Part shown: positions 5,169 to 7,681 of the stretch, piece by piece | How positions within the stretch are numbered: the stretch's first letter is position 1 | How the letters are laid out: the number at the start of each line of letters is the position of its first letter | Assembly: GCA_021814855.1 (NCBI GenBank) | Contig: JAKAHQ010000071.1 | Span: forward strand, 1 to 7,681 | Direction of reading: 5' to 3' | Source: Bacteroidota bacterium | GTDB lineage: Bacteria; Bacteroidota; Ignavibacteria; Ignavibacteriales; Melioribacteraceae | DNA length: 7,681 bases | The notes under the pieces: generated by a model | The model's database searches: none | The model's input: only the letters and a program-made list of their open reading frames with translations | Told to the model about the DNA's origin: nothing | Made by a program: the position numbers and the translations under genes

Positions 5169-6680
5169 ATGAAACTCAAATTGCCGCACTCGTCGCAAAA
5201 CTGGCTATCCCTTATAGGCGCAACAATTGCTTTGATAAGTTTTTCAATGATTGTGTTTCTGTTTGTTGTGACTGCTTTTCAGGAACAGCAAAGGTCGTAC
5301 TTGGGATTGGTAATATTCATTATTCTTCCCGCAATACTTTTCCTTGGTTTAATAATGATTCCGATCGGAATGTATTTAAAGGTTCGGAAGGAAAAGAAAT
5401 TAAATATTATACCGCCGGATGAATGGCCGCACGTTAATTTAAACGATATCCGCCATAGAAACGCATTCATAATTTTCTCGATTGGAACAGCAATATTTCT
5501 TTTAGCAACAGCAGTTGGAAGTTATGAAGCTTTTAATTATACCGAGTCCGTACAGTTCTGCGGTAAAACTTGCCATGGCGTAATGAAGCCGGAGTTTACA
5601 GCTTATCAAAATTCTCCGCATGCAAAAGTTGCCTGCGTTGAGTGCCATGTTGGTTCCGGCGCCGGATGGTATGTAAGATCTAAGCTAAGCGGATTGTACC
5701 AGGTTTATGCCGTTACTTTGGGAACAGTGCCGAGACCGATTGAAACGCCAATTACAAATTTGCGACCCGCAAGAGAAACTTGCGAGGAATGCCACTGGCC
5801 GCAGAAATTTTATGATAGAAAACTGCGCACCGAGAAACATTACCTGGCCGATGAAAACAATTCCGAGTGGGATGTTACTCTTACGTTAAAGATAGGATCG
5901 CAAGTAAGCGCACTCGGCTATCAGGAAGGAATTCACTGGCATATAAATCCTAATGTAAAAATCGAATATAAATCTTCAGATAAAAAACGCCAGGTGATTC
6001 CATGGGTTAGGTACACGGATCTTAAAACAGGTAAAGTAACCGTGTTTGAAGATCAGGATAATAAAGCCGACGCAAAAGCTTTAGATACAATGGAAACACG
6101 TGTAATGGATTGTATGGATTGTCATAATCGTCCGGCTCATAATTACGCGCCGCCGGCATTTTTTGTCAATACCGGCTTGACCAACGGAACCATTCCGAAA
6201 GAGCTTCCGAAAATCAAAGCGGTGGCAATGGATATTCTCGGCCAAAAATTTGGAACAACCGATTCCGCATTGACAATTATTTCCCAGAAAATAAATTCCT
6301 TCTACAAAGAAAATTATCCCGACATCTATGCGAATAAAAAATATTTGGTGGATAAAGCTGTTGCCGGAATTGAAGATCAATTCAAGAAAAATATTTTTCC
6401 GGAAATGAAGGTAAGATGGGACGCATACCCGAATAATATCGGTCATCTGGAATTCATGGGCTGCTTCCGCTGCCATAACGATACGCACACTTCAAACCAG
6501 GGAACCGCAATTAAGAAAGATTGCAATCTTTGTCATGAAATCAATGCCGAGGGCTCACCGGATAAAATGGAATATGCGCCAATCAATACTTCGCTTGAGT
6601 TCAAACATCCCGGTACGGATGTAGGCGACTCGTGGAAAGAAATGAAATGCGTCGATTGTCATACCGGGCTTAATCCGTAA
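5169..6680 (+). CDS. Heptahaem NapC/NirT-like membrane cytochrome c
   Basis: This 503-aa protein likely passes electrons from the quinone pool or the adjacent complex to periplasmic acceptors. Three N-terminal hydrophobic segments (about 11-37, 45-70, 98-118) precede the haem domain; the third sits just before the first haem, like the anchor of NapC/NrfH proteins. The first motif is CGKTCH (131-136), a CX3CH with three residues between the cysteines, followed by GVM, as the NapC family has a methionine near haem 1. Six CXXCH motifs follow, starting at C156, C205, C315, C432, C452 and C494, so seven haems are predicted. SPHAKVACVECH (149-160) resembles the NapC second-haem region. A haem-free section (210-310) with GIHWHINP (254-261) and VIPWVRY (276-282) resembles, from memory, multihaem proteins of iron-reducing bacteria. 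The gene is longer than classical NapC (about 200 aa). AAAAGG (5157-5162) lies 6 bases before the ATG. A strong terminator ends the unit. Confidence 0.9.
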   Translation: MKLKLPHSSQNWLSLIGATIALISFSMIVFLFVVTAFQEQQRSYLGLVIFIILPAILFLGLIMIPIGMYLKVRKEKKLNIIPPDEWPHVNLNDIRHRNAFIIFSIGTAIFLLATAVGSYEAFNYTESVQFCGKTCHGVMKPEFTAYQNSPHAKVACVECHVGSGAGWYVRSKLSGLYQVYAVTLGTVPRPIETPITNLRPARETCEECHWPQKFYDRKLRTEKHYLADENNSEWDVTLTLKIGSQVSALGYQEGIHWHINPNVKIEYKSSDKKRQVIPWVRYTDLKTGKVTVFEDQDNKADAKALDTMETRVMDCMDCHNRPAHNYAPPAFFVNTGLTNGTIPKELPKIKAVAMDILGQKFGTTDSALTIISQKINSFYKENYPDIYANKKYLVDKAVAGIEDQFKKNIFPEMKVRWDAYPNNIGHLEFMGCFRCHNDTHTSNQGTAIKKDCNLCHEINAEGSPDKMEYAPINTSLEFKHPGTDVGDSWKEMKCVDCHTGLNP

Positions 6681-6701
6681 AATATATCTTTGTGCAAAAT
6701 T

Positions 6702-6731
6702 AAGGACGCGCTCATCACGCGTCTTTTTTTT
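6702..6731 (+). terminator. Strong Rho-independent terminator closing the cytochrome cluster
   Basis: The GC-rich stem GACGCG (6705-6710) and CGCGTC (6718-6723) encloses a 7-base loop, followed at once by eight T residues (6724-6731). The A residues before the stem can pair with the first T residues. It starts about 20 bases after the TAA at 6678-6680. It separates the respiratory genes from the ABC ATPase gene, so the latter should have its own promoter in 6732-6815; I could not identify one with confidence. Confidence 0.92.
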
Positions 6732-6815
6732 ATGCTGATTGGCTGAGTTACCTTGCCCAAGAATCACATTTAATTCTTTCATATATTTTAAAAAAGAATA
6801 ATCGATTTATTGAAC

Positions 6816-7547
6816 ATGATTGAAATATCGGATCTTCACAAAAGCTTTGGCGGCAATTACGTTTTAAGGGGAATCAATCTTCATATCAGGACCGGTGAAT
6901 CGCTGGCAATTATTGGAAGAAGCGGATGCGGTAAAAGTGTTTTGCTTAAACACATAGTTGGATTGCTGATGCCAGATGCCGGTCATGTAAAGTTCGGCGG
7001 CAAAAATATTGACGATCTTGAGAGAAAGGAACTGTACAAGATTAGAAAGAAGTTCGGATTTCTTTTTCAAGGAGCGGCTCTTTTCGATTCTATGACGGTT
7101 GAAGAAAATGTTTCTCTTGCCCTCGACGAAGATAACCTTGGCTATTCCAAAGCAGAAATAAAAAATATAGTGGCGGAAAAATTGGAATTGGTTGGATTGC
7201 CCGGAACGCAGAACTTGAAGCCCGCGGAATTATCCGGCGGAATGAAAAAACGCGTGGGACTTGCCCGCGCTCTTGTAACAAGCCCGGATTACATTTTATA
7301 CGACGAACCTACAACGGGCTTGGACCCGGTTATGTCCGATGCAATAGACGACTTGATCAAATCTCTCAACGTAAAGCTTAATGTTACATCTATTATTGTT
7401 ACACATGATATGTTCAGCGTTAAAAATACCGCCGATAAAATAGCCATGATGCATGAAGGAAAAATTTATTTTACCGGAACACCTCAGCAGTTAATTGAAA
7501 GCAAAGATCCTGTGATAGAAAAATTTATTCAACGAACCGGTTTCTAA
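6816..7547 (+). CDS. mlaF: ABC transporter ATPase, MlaF/Mkl type (phospholipid or MCE transport)
   Basis: This cytoplasmic ATPase subunit of 243 aa powers an ABC transporter. In the MlaFEDB family this moves phospholipids or other lipids between membranes together with an MlaE permease and an MCE-domain protein. Residues visible are Walker A GRSGCGKS (34-41), Q-loop Q85 within [17 protein letters not shown] (83-99), signature LSGGMKKR (139-146), Walker B with ILYDEP (160-165), DEPTTGLDP (163-171) and H-loop H197. The [12 protein letters not shown] and [14 protein letters not shown] forms are characteristic of the MlaF/Mkl group. I chose the ATG at 6816, which gives the usual N-terminus [13 protein letters not shown]; a TTG two codons earlier at 6810 is possible but less likely. 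No Shine-Dalgarno is evident. No permease or MCE gene adjoins it here: a terminated cytochrome gene is upstream and radA is downstream. The symbol is a family assignment, not proven orthology. Confidence 0.88.
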   Translation: MIEISDLHKSFGGNYVLRGINLHIRTGESLAIIGRSGCGKSVLLKHIVGLLMPDAGHVKFGGKNIDDLERKELYKIRKKFGFLFQGAALFDSMTVEENVSLALDEDNLGYSKAEIKNIVAEKLELVGLPGTQNLKPAELSGGMKKRVGLARALVTSPDYILYDEPTTGLDPVMSDAIDDLIKSLNVKLNVTSIIVTHDMFSVKNTADKIAMMHEGKIYFTGTPQQLIESKDPVIEKFIQRTGF

Positions 7548-7563
7548 TCATCTTTCGGTATGT

Positions 7564-7681
7564 ATGAGCAAGACAAAAATTAAATATGTTTGTTCCAACT
7601 GCGGATACGAATCACTAAAGTGGCTCGGAAGATGCCCGTCTTGCGACAACTGGAATTCTTTCAGCGAAGAACTTATCGAGG
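7564..7681 (+). CDS. radA: DNA repair protein RadA (Sms), N-terminal fragment
   Basis: Thirty-nine codons are visible before the right edge cuts the gene. The N-terminus has the RadA zinc finger: cysteines at 10, 13, 24 and 27 in the form [20 protein letters not shown], followed by DNWNSF, a near-diagnostic pattern for RadA/Sms. The family is a RecA-like, Lon-domain-containing ATPase that drives branch migration during recombinational repair; those domains lie beyond the window. The ATG at 7564 starts 16 bases after the stop of the ABC ATPase gene, so the two may be co-transcribed. No Shine-Dalgarno is visible, but the start position matches the family N-terminus. Confidence 0.93.
   Translation, partial: MSKTKIKYVCSNCGYESLKWLGRCPSCDNWNSFSEELIE

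Noticed and set aside
6081..6488. Opposite-strand 135-aa open frame inside the heptahaem cytochrome gene
   Set aside because: It is antisense to haem-motif coding sequence; the His/Cys/Ile-rich composition follows from the complement of the sense codons.
6685..6692. TATCTTTG, a third match to TAnnTTTG
   Set aside because: It lies just after the heptahaem stop codon and before a strong terminator, with no -33 element at the right distance, so a promoter there would make no useful transcript.
6810..6815. TTG start two codons upstream for the ABC ATPase
   Set aside because: The ATG at 6816 gives the standard N-terminus for the family, and no ribosome binding site favours the TTG.

Overview
The window reads like a chromosome segment from a low-GC bacterium of the Fibrobacteres-Chlorobi-Bacteroidetes group, most likely an Ignavibacteria/Melioribacteraceae-type organism. 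This is an inference from gene content: a menaquinol-type Rieske/cytochrome b complex joined to multihaem c cytochromes, an AT-rich sequence, many starts without a clear Shine-Dalgarno, and a few matches to the Bacteroidetes-style TAnnTTTG promoter element. No marker gene here fixes the taxonomy.

Layout, all on the + strand. (1) Positions 3-227 are the 3' end of an unrecognised gene with a run of five cysteines, closed by a hairpin terminator. (2) After about 240 bp of AT-rich non-coding DNA comes a 556-aa polytopic membrane protein of DUF2339 type (509-2179). (3) A tight respiratory cluster follows: a Tat-exported Rieske iron-sulfur protein (2212-2643), a single-chain cytochrome b (2648-3727) and a nonahaem cytochrome c (3739-5004). 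(4) After a 164-bp gap with a long hairpin and a candidate promoter comes a heptahaem NapC/NirT-like membrane cytochrome (5169-6680), ended by a strong intrinsic terminator. (5) A different functional group begins after that: an MlaF/Mkl-type ABC ATPase (6816-7547) and the first 39 codons of radA (7564 to the right edge).

How the genes probably work together: cytochrome b and the Rieske protein form the quinol-oxidising core of a complex III-like enzyme. No monohaem cytochrome c1 or cytochrome f gene lies beside them. That position is taken by the nonahaem cytochrome, which should accept electrons from the Rieske centre on the outer face of the membrane. The NapC-like heptahaem protein is a second quinol-linked or periplasmic wire. 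Together the two cytochromes carry 16 predicted c-type haems, which points to electron delivery into a multihaem periplasmic network (terminal reductases or extracellular acceptors) rather than only to a small soluble cytochrome c.

The most notable sequence details are: the cytochrome b has b6-type haem-ligand spacing but a tyrosine where b6-type proteins carry the cysteine that binds haem ci; the Rieske protein lacks the serine that raises the cluster potential; and the first haem motif of the NapC-like protein is CX3CH rather than CXXCH.
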